64,000 nucleotides of DNA from Chlamydiales bacterium (GTDB taxonomy: Bacteria; Chlamydiota; Chlamydiia; Chlamydiales; Simkaniaceae): assembly GCA_024233395.1 (NCBI GenBank), contig JACKPR010000004.1:186001-250000 (forward strand), in the 5' to 3' direction. The notes under the pieces are model-generated. The model saw only the letters and a program-made list of their open reading frames with translations, made no database searches and had not been told where the DNA came from. A program made the position numbers and the translations under genes. Positions 15,278 through 24,507 of the stretch are shown here, piece by piece (positions within the stretch are counted from its first letter, which is position 1; every line of letters starts with the position of its first letter).

Positions 15278-17800
15278 ATGAATAAAAAAGTTCTCGTGGC
15301 AATAGCCCCTCTCCTTCTTCTAGCAGCACCGATGAAACCTATCTTTGCAGCACTTCCTTCCTCAGAAGTTTATGAAAATAAACAGGTCGGAAAAATCACC
15401 ATTATCATGGAAAACCTGCCGCGTGGAGCAACCTTTAATCAAGAACGCGTTCTATCAAAACTTCGAACAAAAGCAGGAGATCCGTTCTCTCAATTAACCT
15501 TCGACCACGACTTGAAAGCTCTTTCAGAAGAATATGATCGCGCTATTCCCACTATTGAAACAAGCCAAGGAGAGGTCTATATTACGATTAAGCTTTGGCA
15601 AAAACCGATGATTCGTGCGGTTACATGGAGTGGAAATACTAAGGTTAAAACGCGCTCACTTCAAAGAGAACTAGGAATTAAAGCTAATACTGTTTTCAGC
15701 AGAGAAGAATTCAATCGTGCTTTCACAAAAGTGAAAGAATACTACATGAAAAAGGGTTATTTTGACTCACAACTCGAGTATAAGCTCATCCCCTATCCTA
15801 ATACCAATGAAGTGGATATCGAAATCACAGTCCACGAAGGAAATTCTGGGCATATCAAAAAGATTTGCTTCAACGGATTTAACAAAAAAGAAGAGTCAGC
15901 AATTCTCGACCTTATGACGACGAAGAAGTACAACTTTTTCACAAGTTGGCTAACTGGAACAGGAAACTATCATGAAGAAGCATTAGAACATGATAAACTC
16001 GTGATCGTTAACTACCTTCAAAACGAAGGGTATGCTGATGCACAAGTGAATATCCAAATCAAAGAAAGTAAAGAAGGACGCCTCGAAATCTATCTCACCG
16101 CAAATAAAGGCGAAATCTATAAGTTTGGAGAGGTCAATATCTCTGGAAATGAGCTTTTAACGGAAGAGCAAATCGAAAGAGTGATGATCATCAAAGATGG
16201 ATCGACCTTCTCACCAGAAAAACTTAGAGATAGCATCGACAATATTAAAGATCTCTACGGGAAAGATGGATATATTGAAACCGATATTAACTACTCCCTT
16301 CACCTTTCACGAACCGTTCCCGTATATAATGTTGACATTAGAATTACAGAAGGGGAACAATTTAAGATCGGTTTGATCCGTGTCCTTGGAAACGTCTCGA
16401 CTAACAAAAATGTGATTCTTAGAGAGTCTCTACTCGTCCCAGGAGAAGTTTTTGACTCAAGAAGACTCAAAGTCACTCAAATGCGTCTTGAAGCAATGGG
16501 ATATTTTAAATCGGTCAACGTTTACCCCGTCAAAACACCTGAAGATCAAGAACTTGGTGAAAACTACCGCGATGTGATCATTGAAGTTGAGGAAACCACT
16601 ACCGGAAGTTTAAGTCTCTTCTTTGGATTTAGCACGATTGAAAACCTCTTTGGAGGACTCGACTTAGCAGAAAACAACTTCGATCATCGGGGCCTCAGAA
16701 ACTTCTGGAAAGGACTTTCAAATCTTCGTGGAGCTGGAGAATATGCTCATGCCAGAGTGCAAATTGGTAAAAAGCAACAAAGCTATACCGTTGCTTGGAT
16801 GGACCCTTACTTCAGAGACTCCCTCTGGCGCTTTGGAGTCGACCTCAACTACTCGAAAACAGGTATTCAAGCCGATGATTATCATGTGAACTCCTTTGGA
16901 GGATCGCTATTTGGAAGTTATCCCATCACCTCTTATTGGACCTATGGATGGAAATTCCGTGTAAGAAATTCTAATACCCATATTCATGGTGTGGAAAATG
17001 AAGAAGCTCAAAGAGAGCGTCAAAATAGTGGTTGGGTAACAGGTCTAAGCAGCTCAATTTCATTTGATTCGATCGACAATGCCTATAAACCTCATAGAGG
17101 ATTCCGCTCCTCTGTAGAGCTAGAGCTTGCTGGAGCCCTCCGCCACGATGACGACCATACAATGTTCCCCTTCTTCAAGTTTGCCTACCTCAACAACTAT
17201 TATTATCCTGTTTGGCGCAAAGGAACATTAAAGCTTAAGTGGGAATTCCGTTTTGCCTGTCCTTTTGGTGATGGAAAGCCCAATCTTCTTCCTCTTAATG
17301 AACGTTACTTCTTAGGGGGTGAAACAACGGTTAGAGGTTATAGACCTTATATTTTAGGTCCTCATTTTAGAAAACCACCTGTAGCTCCAAACAAAAAAGG
17401 GCCTGAAAAAGACGATCCTATGGGAGGGGTATCTTCTACACTCCTTTCTATTGAATACAATCAAACAATTTTTAAGATGTTAGATCTCTTTACATTCGTG
17501 GATGGTGGTTCGATTTCAATGAAACGATTTGACTTTCCAACGATACGAATGAGTTCTGGTGTTGGAGCGCGAATTGAGCTCGGAAACCGCGTCCCAATCA
17601 CCCTTGGATGGGGATTCCCTATCAACCCTGAGAAACGCTTTACAGGCTATAAAAAATTGAAAGATGCCAACGGAAAAGTTGTAGAAGATGGAAGCGGAAA
17701 TCCCGTGTATCTTCGAAACCCTGATGGATCCCCCATCAAAAAATATAAAAAACATGAAGATGAAAAAATCTTCTTTATCTCAATGGGAGGACAATTCTAA
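15278..17800 (+). CDS. bamA: Outer membrane protein assembly factor BamA (Omp85)
   Basis: 840 residues. A signal peptide (VLVAIAPLLLLAAPMKPIFA) is followed by five POTRA-like repeats to about residue 430, each with a GN/GF-containing strand (WSGNTKVKTRSLQREL, CFNGFNKKEESAIL, ISGNELLTEEQIE, VLGNVSTNKNVILRE), then a 16-strand-type barrel ending in MGGQF. The barrel carries the VRGY motif (TTVRGYRPYILGP) of loop 6. It inserts other barrel proteins into the outer membrane. A polar, lysine-rich insertion (KLKDANGK to KKYKKHED) precedes the last strand. In the chlamydial order recR-bamA-skp-lpxD. Confidence 0.96.
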   Translation: MNKKVLVAIAPLLLLAAPMKPIFAALPSSEVYENKQVGKITIIMENLPRGATFNQERVLSKLRTKAGDPFSQLTFDHDLKALSEEYDRAIPTIETSQGEVYITIKLWQKPMIRAVTWSGNTKVKTRSLQRELGIKANTVFSREEFNRAFTKVKEYYMKKGYFDSQLEYKLIPYPNTNEVDIEITVHEGNSGHIKKICFNGFNKKEESAILDLMTTKKYNFFTSWLTGTGNYHEEALEHDKLVIVNYLQNEGYADAQVNIQIKESKEGRLEIYLTANKGEIYKFGEVNISGNELLTEEQIERVMIIKDGSTFSPEKLRDSIDNIKDLYGKDGYIETDINYSLHLSRTVPVYNVDIRITEGEQFKIGLIRVLGNVSTNKNVILRESLLVPGEVFDSRRLKVTQMRLEAMGYFKSVNVYPVKTPEDQELGENYRDVIIEVEETTTGSLSLFFGFSTIENLFGGLDLAENNFDHRGLRNFWKGLSNLRGAGEYAHARVQIGKKQQSYTVAWMDPYFRDSLWRFGVDLNYSKTGIQADDYHVNSFGGSLFGSYPITSYWTYGWKFRVRNSNTHIHGVENEEAQRERQNSGWVTGLSSSISFDSIDNAYKPHRGFRSSVELELAGALRHDDDHTMFPFFKFAYLNNYYYPVWRKGTLKLKWEFRFACPFGDGKPNLLPLNERYFLGGETTVRGYRPYILGPHFRKPPVAPNKKGPEKDDPMGGVSSTLLSIEYNQTIFKMLDLFTFVDGGSISMKRFDFPTIRMSSGVGARIELGNRVPITLGWGFPINPEKRFTGYKKLKDANGKVVEDGSGNPVYLRNPDGSPIKKYKKHEDEKIFFISMGGQF

Positions 17801-17906
17801 CCTGAGCTTAAGCAGAATAAACTCAAAACTCAGGTTTTTAGCCCCATTAATTCCTAAGTTTGCTATGATTAAACACAAGTTAAAAAATGTTTTAAGGAGA
17901 CTACTC

Positions 17907-18476
17907 ATGAAAAAACGACAGATTTTCATTCTACTTACCACTCTCTTCTGTCTAACCTCTCTCAAAGGCTTTACTGAGGAAATTCCTTATGGAATTGTCA
18001 ATTTTGGAAACTGTGTCACTGAATCTAAATACGGAAAACAAGAACAAGAGTCGTTTGAAAAGCTTCGCGAACAAATGACCACATTGATGACCGATATAGA
18101 AAAACAACTCAATGAGATTGCAACTAAGTTCCAAGATCCTGAATTTATCGATAGCCTTTCTCCTGAAGCTGAGCAAGAAATGAAAGCACGCTTTCAGTCT
18201 TTAAATGAAGAGCTTAATCGGTACCAAAACCAATACATGCAGGTTATGCAGCAAGCAAATATGAGGCTCATGCAAACCATGAATAATCATATTTCAAAAG
18301 CTTCAGAAACCATTGCTAAAAAGAAAAAGATCCCCATGGTCGTTAGAGAAGAGGCTTGCTTCTTCTTCAACCCTTCGTTTGATATCACAGCCTCTATCAT
18401 TGAGGAAATGGATAAAAGCTATAATAAAGAGTCCAAAACTGCTGAGACTCCAGCTGTAGATCAAGCGAAAAAATAG
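17907..18476 (+). CDS. skp: Periplasmic chaperone Skp/OmpH
   Basis: 189 residues from the ATG at 17907, which has AAGGAGA 6 nt upstream; the frame is open back to 17688 but that part overlaps bamA out of frame. A signal peptide (IFILLTTLFCLTSLKGF) is followed by the short VNFGNCVTESKYGKQEQE segment typical of Skp and a long coiled coil, then a second helix. Skp escorts unfolded outer membrane proteins to BamA, encoded just upstream. A low-complexity charged tail ends the protein. Confidence 0.92.
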   Translation: MKKRQIFILLTTLFCLTSLKGFTEEIPYGIVNFGNCVTESKYGKQEQESFEKLREQMTTLMTDIEKQLNEIATKFQDPEFIDSLSPEAEQEMKARFQSLNEELNRYQNQYMQVMQQANMRLMQTMNNHISKASETIAKKKKIPMVVREEACFFFNPSFDITASIIEEMDKSYNKESKTAETPAVDQAKK

Positions 18477-18487
18477 GACAATTTTTC

Positions 18488-19549
18488 ATGGCTAAGACAT
18501 TTTCATTAGGTGAGCTCTCGGAGCTCACCGAAACAGAGCTTGTTGGTAACCCTGATCTGGAAATCTCAAGCGTTGATAATTTAGAATCGGCATCTGAAAA
18601 AGATGCCTCTTTTTTAGCAAACCCCAAATACAATGAAGCAATGAAACAGTCAAAAGCAGGGGTCATTTGTATTGACCGTAAAACTGCTGTCATTGAGGGA
18701 AAAAACTTCTTAATTTCTGATAATCCTTCACGGACCTTCCAGCTTATTGCTGAAAAGATCATCGCATCAACACATCAGTCCTCTGCCTTTAAAGGTGTTC
18801 ATCCAACTGCCGTTGTTCATGAATCTGCAAAGATAGGAAAAGATGTCACGATTGGTCCCCATGCAGTGATTGATGCTTTTACAGAAGTCGGTGATGGATC
18901 ACAGATTTACCCTAACGTTTATATTGGCGTTGGAGCAAAGATCGGAGAAAACTGCACTCTTTATCCCAATAGTACTGTAAGAGAGCGATGCATTTTAGGA
19001 AATCGTGTGATTCTCCAACCTGGAGCGGTCATTGGATCGTGTGGCTATGGATATACCACCGACCCTAAAACAGGACGACATACCAAGCTTGAACAGCTTG
19101 GAAATGTTGTTTTAGAAGATGATGTTGAAATTGGTGCAAATACAACGATTGATCGGGCCCGTTTTAAAGAAACCCTTATTAGAAGAGGGACTAAACTCGA
19201 TAATCTTGTCCAGGTTGCTCATAATGTTGAGCTCGGAGAAAACAACATTATCGTTTCTCAAACTGGAATTGCTGGCTCTTCAAAACTTGGAAACAACGTC
19301 TTCTTAGGTGGACAAGCAGGAGTGGTAGGCCATATTACTATTACCGATAATGTCAAAGTTGCTACACGTGGGGGTGTTAGTAAATCAATTACAGAACCAG
19401 GAATCTATGGTGGAGGCCCCGTCTCTCCAATGCCTGAATTTAATAAACGACAAGTTCTTCTTAGAAAGATTGGAATGTTTGTTAAAGATCTAGCAAATCT
19501 CAAAAAACGTGTTGATAAATTAGATAGTATCATTAAAAAAACATCCTAA
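18488..19549 (+). CDS. lpxD: UDP-3-O-acylglucosamine N-acyltransferase
   Basis: 353 residues. Third step of lipid A synthesis, moving an acyl chain from acyl-ACP to the glucosamine amine. An N-terminal uridine-binding domain (to about residue 100) is followed by ten or more left-handed beta-helix hexapeptide turns (for example IGPHAVIDAFTEVG, IGVGAKIGENCTLYPNS), the NRVILQPGAVIGSCGYGY block and a C-terminal coiled helix. The catalytic His is in LVQVAHNVELGENN. Starts 11 nt after skp, so bamA-skp-lpxD is one operon. Confidence 0.96.
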   Translation: MAKTFSLGELSELTETELVGNPDLEISSVDNLESASEKDASFLANPKYNEAMKQSKAGVICIDRKTAVIEGKNFLISDNPSRTFQLIAEKIIASTHQSSAFKGVHPTAVVHESAKIGKDVTIGPHAVIDAFTEVGDGSQIYPNVYIGVGAKIGENCTLYPNSTVRERCILGNRVILQPGAVIGSCGYGYTTDPKTGRHTKLEQLGNVVLEDDVEIGANTTIDRARFKETLIRRGTKLDNLVQVAHNVELGENNIIVSQTGIAGSSKLGNNVFLGGQAGVVGHITITDNVKVATRGGVSKSITEPGIYGGGPVSPMPEFNKRQVLLRKIGMFVKDLANLKKRVDKLDSIIKKTS

Positions 19550-19590
19550 TCTTAGCTTTATAGATAGAGTTTTATTATCTTAATCTGTTA

Positions 19591-19759
19591 CCTTAAAGCT
19601 CGCCTTACCCAATGTGAATAGGGGAAGAATTGCGTTATTTTGATTTCCAGTGGTTTACAAAAGGCGCAAGTCATAAATAGGGCGAGCATTATTTAAACTG
19701 CTGGAAACCAAAAAAATGTATTTATCCTCCATTCAGCTTGTGTAAGGCGAGCTTTAAGG
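19591..19759. repeat. ~160-bp intergenic palindrome (element 5, lpxD-corA)
   Basis: 169 bp bounded by perfect 18-bp inverted arms (19591-19608 and 19742-19759; core AAAGCTCGCCTTAC). A second nested pair, TTTCCAGTGGTTTA (19644-19657) and TAAACTGCTGGAAA (19694-19707), pairs with two mismatches. The interior contains GGCGAGC, also seen inside elements 8 and 9. Confidence 0.85.
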
Positions 19760-19787
19760 AAAATTTATCCTGAGAGGTAGTGGGCCT

Positions 19788-20708
19788 ATGATCACCATCT
19801 ACGATAAAGGTGAGCATGACGAAGAATTCATTGAAATCTCTGAGCCTAAAAAGGGATGCTGGATTCACGTCGAAGATGCAACCACCAATGACATCAACCA
19901 GATCAGTAAATTGATCGATCTTGAGTATACAGATATGTATGATTCCTTAGATCGGTATGAGATCCCCCGCGTTGAAAGAGTCGATGAAACGGTTTTAATC
20001 TTTACCCGTCACCCTATTGATCCTGAAGCAGGCCTTTACACAACGACTTTTACTATCATTCTAACCAAAGATTACTTTATTACGATTTGCCCCCAAAAAA
20101 GCCAAATCGTTCACAACTTCATCTCACAAAAACCCAAACTCAGCCCCTCACAAAAATCAAAATTTCTTATCTATATCCTCCTCAAAATTACCCAGGAATA
20201 CACCCTTCAAATTAAGAAGATCCGGACAACAGTCCTCAAACAAGAAAAGAAGATGTCATACGTTGATAGCAAAGACATCACCAACCTAACAGCAAACGAA
20301 GAAGTCTTGAATCAGTACCTCTCCTCTCTTGTTCCCATCCGAAATGTCTTGGAATCGATTACTTCTGGACGCTATACCCTTCTTTATGAAAAGGACCAAG
20401 ATCTCTTAGAAGACCTTTTGAATTCCAGTATGCAGTCAGAAGATCTCTGTTCGATCAACCTTAGAAGTATTCGGAGTCTCCGTGACTCCTACCAGATTAT
20501 TTTTACCAATCAATTGAATAAAACGATTAAACTTTTAACAGCTTTAACGATCATCCTGAGTATTCCGACGATGATCGCTTCTCTTTATGGAATGAACGTC
20601 GGACTTCCCATTGCAAACCTTAAGCACGCGTTTTCGATCATCTTGATCATCATCATCGTCCTATCGATCTTTTCCCTTCTTATCTTCCAAAGAAAGAAAT
20701 GGCTATAG
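19788..20708 (+). CDS. corA: CorA-family divalent cation (Mg2+) transporter
   Basis: 306 residues. CorA family members are homopentameric channels with a cytoplasmic funnel and two C-terminal helices. The diagnostic GMN motif is present (SLYGMNVGLP) at the end of helix 1, followed by helix 2 (HAFSIILIIIIVLSIFSLLIF) and a basic tail (RKKWL). The long helical stalk (roughly 120-240) is also as expected. Mg2+ is the usual substrate; Co2+ or Ni2+ are alternatives. GAGAGG precedes the ATG. Confidence 0.92.
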   Translation: MITIYDKGEHDEEFIEISEPKKGCWIHVEDATTNDINQISKLIDLEYTDMYDSLDRYEIPRVERVDETVLIFTRHPIDPEAGLYTTTFTIILTKDYFITICPQKSQIVHNFISQKPKLSPSQKSKFLIYILLKITQEYTLQIKKIRTTVLKQEKKMSYVDSKDITNLTANEEVLNQYLSSLVPIRNVLESITSGRYTLLYEKDQDLLEDLLNSSMQSEDLCSINLRSIRSLRDSYQIIFTNQLNKTIKLLTALTIILSIPTMIASLYGMNVGLPIANLKHAFSIILIIIIVLSIFSLLIFQRKKWL

Positions 20709-20724
20709 AAATCTATCCTATAGC
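20702..20724. terminator. Hairpin between convergent genes
   Basis: GCTATAG (20702-20708) and CTATAGC (20718-20724) form a 7-bp stem that includes the corA stop codon and the last base of the convergent gene. It can serve both strands. Confidence 0.45.
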
Positions 20725-21065
20725 TAAAACAGTTTAAAATTGGGCATGGACAGCGTTCCATTCCTGGATACTCTTTCTTTTAAGTCCCCACAATACCCAG
20801 AGATTTTAAACTTAAAATGATATATTTCGTAACCGATCGAATTAACTAACCGAGAAGAAATTACACGATGAATAGGGTTCATAATCAAGTAATCAACAAC
20901 ACGCTGAAATCGAACATTCTCAGTTTGTTGATAAGAATGCGTTCCCAACATAAGGATAGCAAGAGCAGCAATACTCCCTTTCGCAGCACAAGCTTTTCCT
21001 GAAAACATCTGATACGGAATTGAGTGTGGCAATTGGCGATTGATTAGATTTAATACATTAGCCAT
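20724..21065 (-). CDS. Hypothetical protein
   Basis: 113 residues from the ATG at 21065, chosen because GGGAGG lies 6 nt upstream; the ten-codon extension to 21095 is unlikely. A moderately hydrophobic segment (GSIAALAILMLGTHSY, about residues 30-45) is followed by a basic C-terminal half with no recognisable motif. It is downstream of two other unrecognised minus-strand genes and probably shares their transcript. Confidence 0.6.
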   Translation of the reverse strand: MANVLNLINRQLPHSIPYQMFSGKACAAKGSIAALAILMLGTHSYQQTENVRFQRVVDYLIMNPIHRVISSRLVNSIGYEIYHFKFKISGYCGDLKERVSRNGTLSMPNFKLF

Positions 21066-21127
21066 TATTTCCTCCCTTTTTATTCTTAATGACATTTTTG
21101 ATTAACAATCTCTTTCCTTCGAAAAGA

Positions 21128-21886
21128 TTAAAACATTTCTCCGGTAAGAGCCCTTGATAATAATCCTTGAGAAAGTTGCTGCTTAAACTCCCCTTCTCCC
21201 ACCTCAGCATGATAACTTTTAAGCCACTCCCAACCCAGACTCTTTTGAACAGATTGCAGTGCATCGATATAGAGTCCGTATAACCGATCAAGAGAGGATG
21301 TGTCATGACCAGGATATTTTGCTTTAAAATCTGCAACAGCGCCTCTAAAACAATTTTGAGCAGGAGAGCGATCCTCTCTTCCTACTCCCCAACGCTCCTC
21401 TAACTCTTGAGCAATTGCAAGAAATGGGCGGGAAAGTGATGTCCGAGCCATCTCGGTGAAATCGTCCCAACATCCTTGTAATCCGGCCAGAGAAGGGAGG
21501 CGATTTGCAAGCCGCTCCGTCTCTTGGTGCATTTCAGCTTGCAGAGGCCTGAGTTCTGCACGCATTGCAGCTTCTTCTTGTTCCTGCTGAACCTCTTTAG
21601 CAGAGATAAACAGTGGGTTATGGTAGTGATGTTCTATTGTCTGTCTTGACGACGTTTCGCCCGGCCTTGGGCTTACGAGTTGATCGGCTTTATGAGCTTC
21701 TTCTTTTTGCTCCCCAGACAGCTCATGGTGAGGATTAGGGATTGTTCCACGAGTAAGGGCAAAGGTAGCCATTCCTGAAAAAAAGAGCCCTCCCATAGCA
21801 AGTAGACTCTTTGCCGCAACAAAATGAGCTCCTGGGGCCAATAAAGGGATTCCTGCATAGATAGATGCTACAATAGCGGGTGTCAT
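21128..21886 (-). CDS. Hypothetical membrane-anchored protein, paralogue of the 22079 gene (copy A)
   Basis: 252 residues. The N-terminus is hydrophobic (two segments at about 5-20 and 24-43), then a charged coiled-coil-like region (about 90-125: QQEQEEAAMRAEL) and a C-terminal domain of about 140 residues. That domain is shared with the upstream gene: (E/G)AV-x3-F-x-A-(K/Q)-(Y/F)P, then L-x-W-x2-LK-(S/A)-YH-x-EVGE and a closing amphipathic helix. Strong Shine-Dalgarno (GGAGGAGG). Topology suggests a membrane anchor with a cytosolic or host-facing domain. Function unknown. Confidence 0.65.
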   Translation of the reverse strand: MTPAIVASIYAGIPLLAPGAHFVAAKSLLAMGGLFFSGMATFALTRGTIPNPHHELSGEQKEEAHKADQLVSPRPGETSSRQTIEHHYHNPLFISAKEVQQEQEEAAMRAELRPLQAEMHQETERLANRLPSLAGLQGCWDDFTEMARTSLSRPFLAIAQELEERWGVGREDRSPAQNCFRGAVADFKAKYPGHDTSSLDRLYGLYIDALQSVQKSLGWEWLKSYHAEVGEGEFKQQLSQGLLSRALTGEMF

Positions 21887-22021
21887 GTGTGTCCTCCTCC
21901 GTTTCTTTTAACAAAAGAGTATCAATGAAATAGTAATTAAGTCAAATAATCAAAAATTTAATTATTATGATTTAATTAATTAAAATTAATTATATATATT
22001 TATTTCGAATTAACTAATAAG

Positions 22022-22043
22022 AAAGTGACTTGATGATCACTTT
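22022..22043 (-). terminator. Hairpin after the 22079 gene
   Basis: AAAGTGA (22022-22028) and TCACTTT (22037-22043) form a 7-bp stem about 35 nt past the stop of the minus-strand gene. The surrounding 21930-22020 is very AT-rich and contains no ORF. Confidence 0.35.
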
Positions 22044-22078
22044 TAGGATTCTAACTAAAGAAGTGGCTTTAAGCTTTA

Positions 22079-23125
22079 TTAAGGACGAGGAAGGTCTTCC
22101 CCTTCACGAACCTTTCTTAAGAGTTCTTTAGAAAACTGGGCTGCAAAAAATTCTTCCCCAACTTCGTCATGATATGCTTTGAGACGTACCCATGCTAACC
22201 TTTCATGCACTCGATCAAGTACTGTAGTATAGCTTTGATAACTCTTAGCAAGAGCCTCTCTTTGCTGAGCAAAAGATTCTCCTTCATCGGGAAACTGAGC
22301 ATTAAAACATGTAACTGCTTCGCGATAACGATCTTTAGGAATCGAACAGTCAAGACTATCTGCTAGACCACAATGGCTTTCAATTTCTTGAAATTTCGTT
22401 GTAAATGTTTTTTCAACTTCATTCCCAACATAACAAGCCTGACTAAAAATAATTTGCCAAGGCCTATCTAATGGAATAAGTTCTTTGTAGCGAATGCCAA
22501 GAGCTGTTGTTGCTTCTATTAGGTTATCTTGAAGCGGGGTGAACGCTTTTGTCATTGCAGATTCTCTTTCTCTTAGACTCTTTTCTTGTGCTTCTCTTAA
22601 TCTTTGCTCCAGTTCTCTTTCTTGGTCTATCCCAATAGTTTCTTCATACTCTCGATCTTGCTGTTCTCTTAAAAGTCTTCTTTGTTCATTAGTTTCACGG
22701 CTAGGGTCTACTCTAACAGATGGCTCTGCAGAAGCCGGAGATGATAGCTTGGCAAGTAAGAGATTAGCAGCTTCAATATCATGTCCAGTAATTGGGCAGC
22801 TACCAGTGAATACAGCAGCAAGTCGCTCAAATTCAGCATTGTGTTGATCAGGAACTACTTTTTCAAAATATTCTAGAAGGATTGGGCGAATTCTTTCGAC
22901 CTCTGCTCGTTGCTTTGCATCTAATTCATCTTCTCTACGAGCTGGGGGCATGGGTCGGTTTGAGCTTGAGCCAGAAAAGGCGACATAAAGATATGCTGTA
23001 AAGAAAAGGGCTGCAATCCCAATGACGATCTTTGCTAAAGCAGACATCCCAGAGGGAGCTGGAGCAGGTGTTGAAAGGTGGGCTACGAAAGGGTGACCGA
23101 TGGGATTCAAATTATTTGTAGCCAT
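22079..23125 (-). CDS. Hypothetical membrane-anchored coiled-coil protein, paralogue of the 21128 gene (copy B)
   Basis: 348 residues. A single N-terminal transmembrane helix (about 30-50) follows a Pro/Ala-rich leader without a cleavable signal. A charged coiled coil (about 150-200, RREQQDREYEE-like) leads to a C-terminal domain that matches copy A: YREAV-x2-FNAQFP, then LAWVRLKAYHDEVGEEFF and a basic helix. AAGGAG precedes the ATG. The pair arose by tandem duplication with divergent N-terminal halves. Anchor plus coiled coil is common among chlamydial secreted or inclusion proteins; that role is inference. Confidence 0.68.
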   Translation of the reverse strand: MATNNLNPIGHPFVAHLSTPAPAPSGMSALAKIVIGIAALFFTAYLYVAFSGSSSNRPMPPARREDELDAKQRAEVERIRPILLEYFEKVVPDQHNAEFERLAAVFTGSCPITGHDIEAANLLLAKLSSPASAEPSVRVDPSRETNEQRRLLREQQDREYEETIGIDQERELEQRLREAQEKSLRERESAMTKAFTPLQDNLIEATTALGIRYKELIPLDRPWQIIFSQACYVGNEVEKTFTTKFQEIESHCGLADSLDCSIPKDRYREAVTCFNAQFPDEGESFAQQREALAKSYQSYTTVLDRVHERLAWVRLKAYHDEVGEEFFAAQFSKELLRKVREGEDLPRP

Positions 23126-23209
23126 TTTTTCTCTCCTTCATTCGAATTTCGACAAAAGAATAGCAAATCCAAAACTTAATTTAAACCCAAATCAGGGGGC
23201 ATTTTCCTC

Positions 23210-24502
23210 TTAAATCAATAAGATTGGGGGATTTTCAAGATATTTCTGTATGGTAACGATGAATTTCGCGGCATCGGCTCCATCCACAACACGATGATCA
23301 CTAGAGAGAGAAATCATCATCCTTTTCCCTGGGACCACCTCACCATCCTTGACAACAGGACAGTCACGCATCCCTCCAACGGAGAGGATACACACTTGAG
23401 GAGGGTTAATAATCGCCTGGAAATCATGGATCCCAAACATTCCAAGATTGGAAATCGTGAAAGAGCCCCCTCGGTATTGCTCTGCTTGAAGCTTTCCTTC
23501 TTTAGCAAGAGTTGCTAGATGTTTTACTTCAGCGGAGATCTGACCTAGGTTTTTATAATCCACGTGACGGACAATCGGTGTGATTAATCCTTCAGGTATA
23601 CTAACTGCAACCGCAATGTCTATTGTTTTAAAGTGGATAATTTTACTTCCAACAGCATCGAAACCACAGTTTACATTAGGATGTTCTCTGAGAGCTAAAG
23701 CTGTGGCTCGCATGATAAAATCATTGAAAGTGACTTTAATGCCCCCTTCTTTGAGTTGGTTGCGCAAAGTAATCATCGGTTCGACATCGATATCTTGTTG
23801 CACATAAAAATGAGGAACAAAGGTTTTGGAAGCTTGGAGTTTTGAACCAATCGCTTTTCGCATCGGAGTCATGGGTTCTTCGGTATAACTTCCCGGTTTT
23901 TCTGTCGGTTTTTGCCCTGCTGAAAAGTTTGCGGGAAGGGCAGGTTGTCCCATATCAAGATCGCGACTCATCACTCGACCATCAGGACCTGATCCTTTGA
24001 CTGAGGTGAGATCGATTCCTTTTTCTTTGGCAAGTTTTTTAGCAAGAGGAGATGCTGCTAGGCGATCTTTCATTTCGGTATCGAATTCAAAGGTATAATC
24101 TTCTAAGGGAGGTTCGATAGGGAAATTGATTTGTGTCATTCCAGTTGCAGCTGGTTTTGCAGTAGGAGTTTCTCCTTTCTTTCCTTCTGCTGAAGTTTCT
24201 TCTTGAGGCGCTTCTTCTTTTTGTATCATTCCTTCAGGTTGATACCCTTCAATGCTTTCATCTTTCGATTCAGTGAAGATCGCTACAGCTTGATTGACTA
24301 AAGCCTCCCCTCCTTCAGAAACAAGAATTTTTCTTAAAAAACCGCCATCGAGAGCTTCATGTTCTACAGTCGCTTTATCAGTCGCAACTTCAAAAAGAAG
24401 TTCGCCACTTTTGACTTGATCTCCTTCTTTTTTGTGCCACTTGACAATGGTTCCCCCTTCCATTGTTGGTGAAAGTTTCGGCATGGTGAGGGTAAAAGGC
24501 AT
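23210..24502 (-). CDS. pdhC: Pyruvate dehydrogenase complex E2, dihydrolipoamide acetyltransferase
   Basis: 430 residues. One N-terminal lipoyl domain with the lipoylated lysine at residue 43 (TDKA), an Ala/Pro/Glu-rich linker, a peripheral-subunit-binding domain (ASPLAKKLAKEKGIDL, SGPDGRVMSRDL), and the catalytic acyltransferase core with His403 and Asp407 in DHRVVDG. It transfers acetyl groups from E1 to CoA. The gene starts 5 nt after pdhB. The E3 subunit (lpd) is not in this window. Confidence 0.95.
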   Translation of the reverse strand: MPFTLTMPKLSPTMEGGTIVKWHKKEGDQVKSGELLFEVATDKATVEHEALDGGFLRKILVSEGGEALVNQAVAIFTESKDESIEGYQPEGMIQKEEAPQEETSAEGKKGETPTAKPAATGMTQINFPIEPPLEDYTFEFDTEMKDRLAASPLAKKLAKEKGIDLTSVKGSGPDGRVMSRDLDMGQPALPANFSAGQKPTEKPGSYTEEPMTPMRKAIGSKLQASKTFVPHFYVQQDIDVEPMITLRNQLKEGGIKVTFNDFIMRATALALREHPNVNCGFDAVGSKIIHFKTIDIAVAVSIPEGLITPIVRHVDYKNLGQISAEVKHLATLAKEGKLQAEQYRGGSFTISNLGMFGIHDFQAIINPPQVCILSVGGMRDCPVVKDGEVVPGKRMMISLSSDHRVVDGADAAKFIVTIQKYLENPPILLI

Positions 24503-24507
24503 AGTCG

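Noticed and set aside
17688..17906. Upstream extension of skp
   Set aside because: The 73 extra codons overlap the bamA coding region out of frame; the ATG at 17907 has a perfect ribosome-binding site and starts a signal peptide.
21930..22020. Very AT-rich tract as a replication origin or attachment site
   Set aside because: There is no DnaA-box cluster, no dnaA or integrase nearby, and no direct repeats. It is more likely an ordinary AT-rich spacer.
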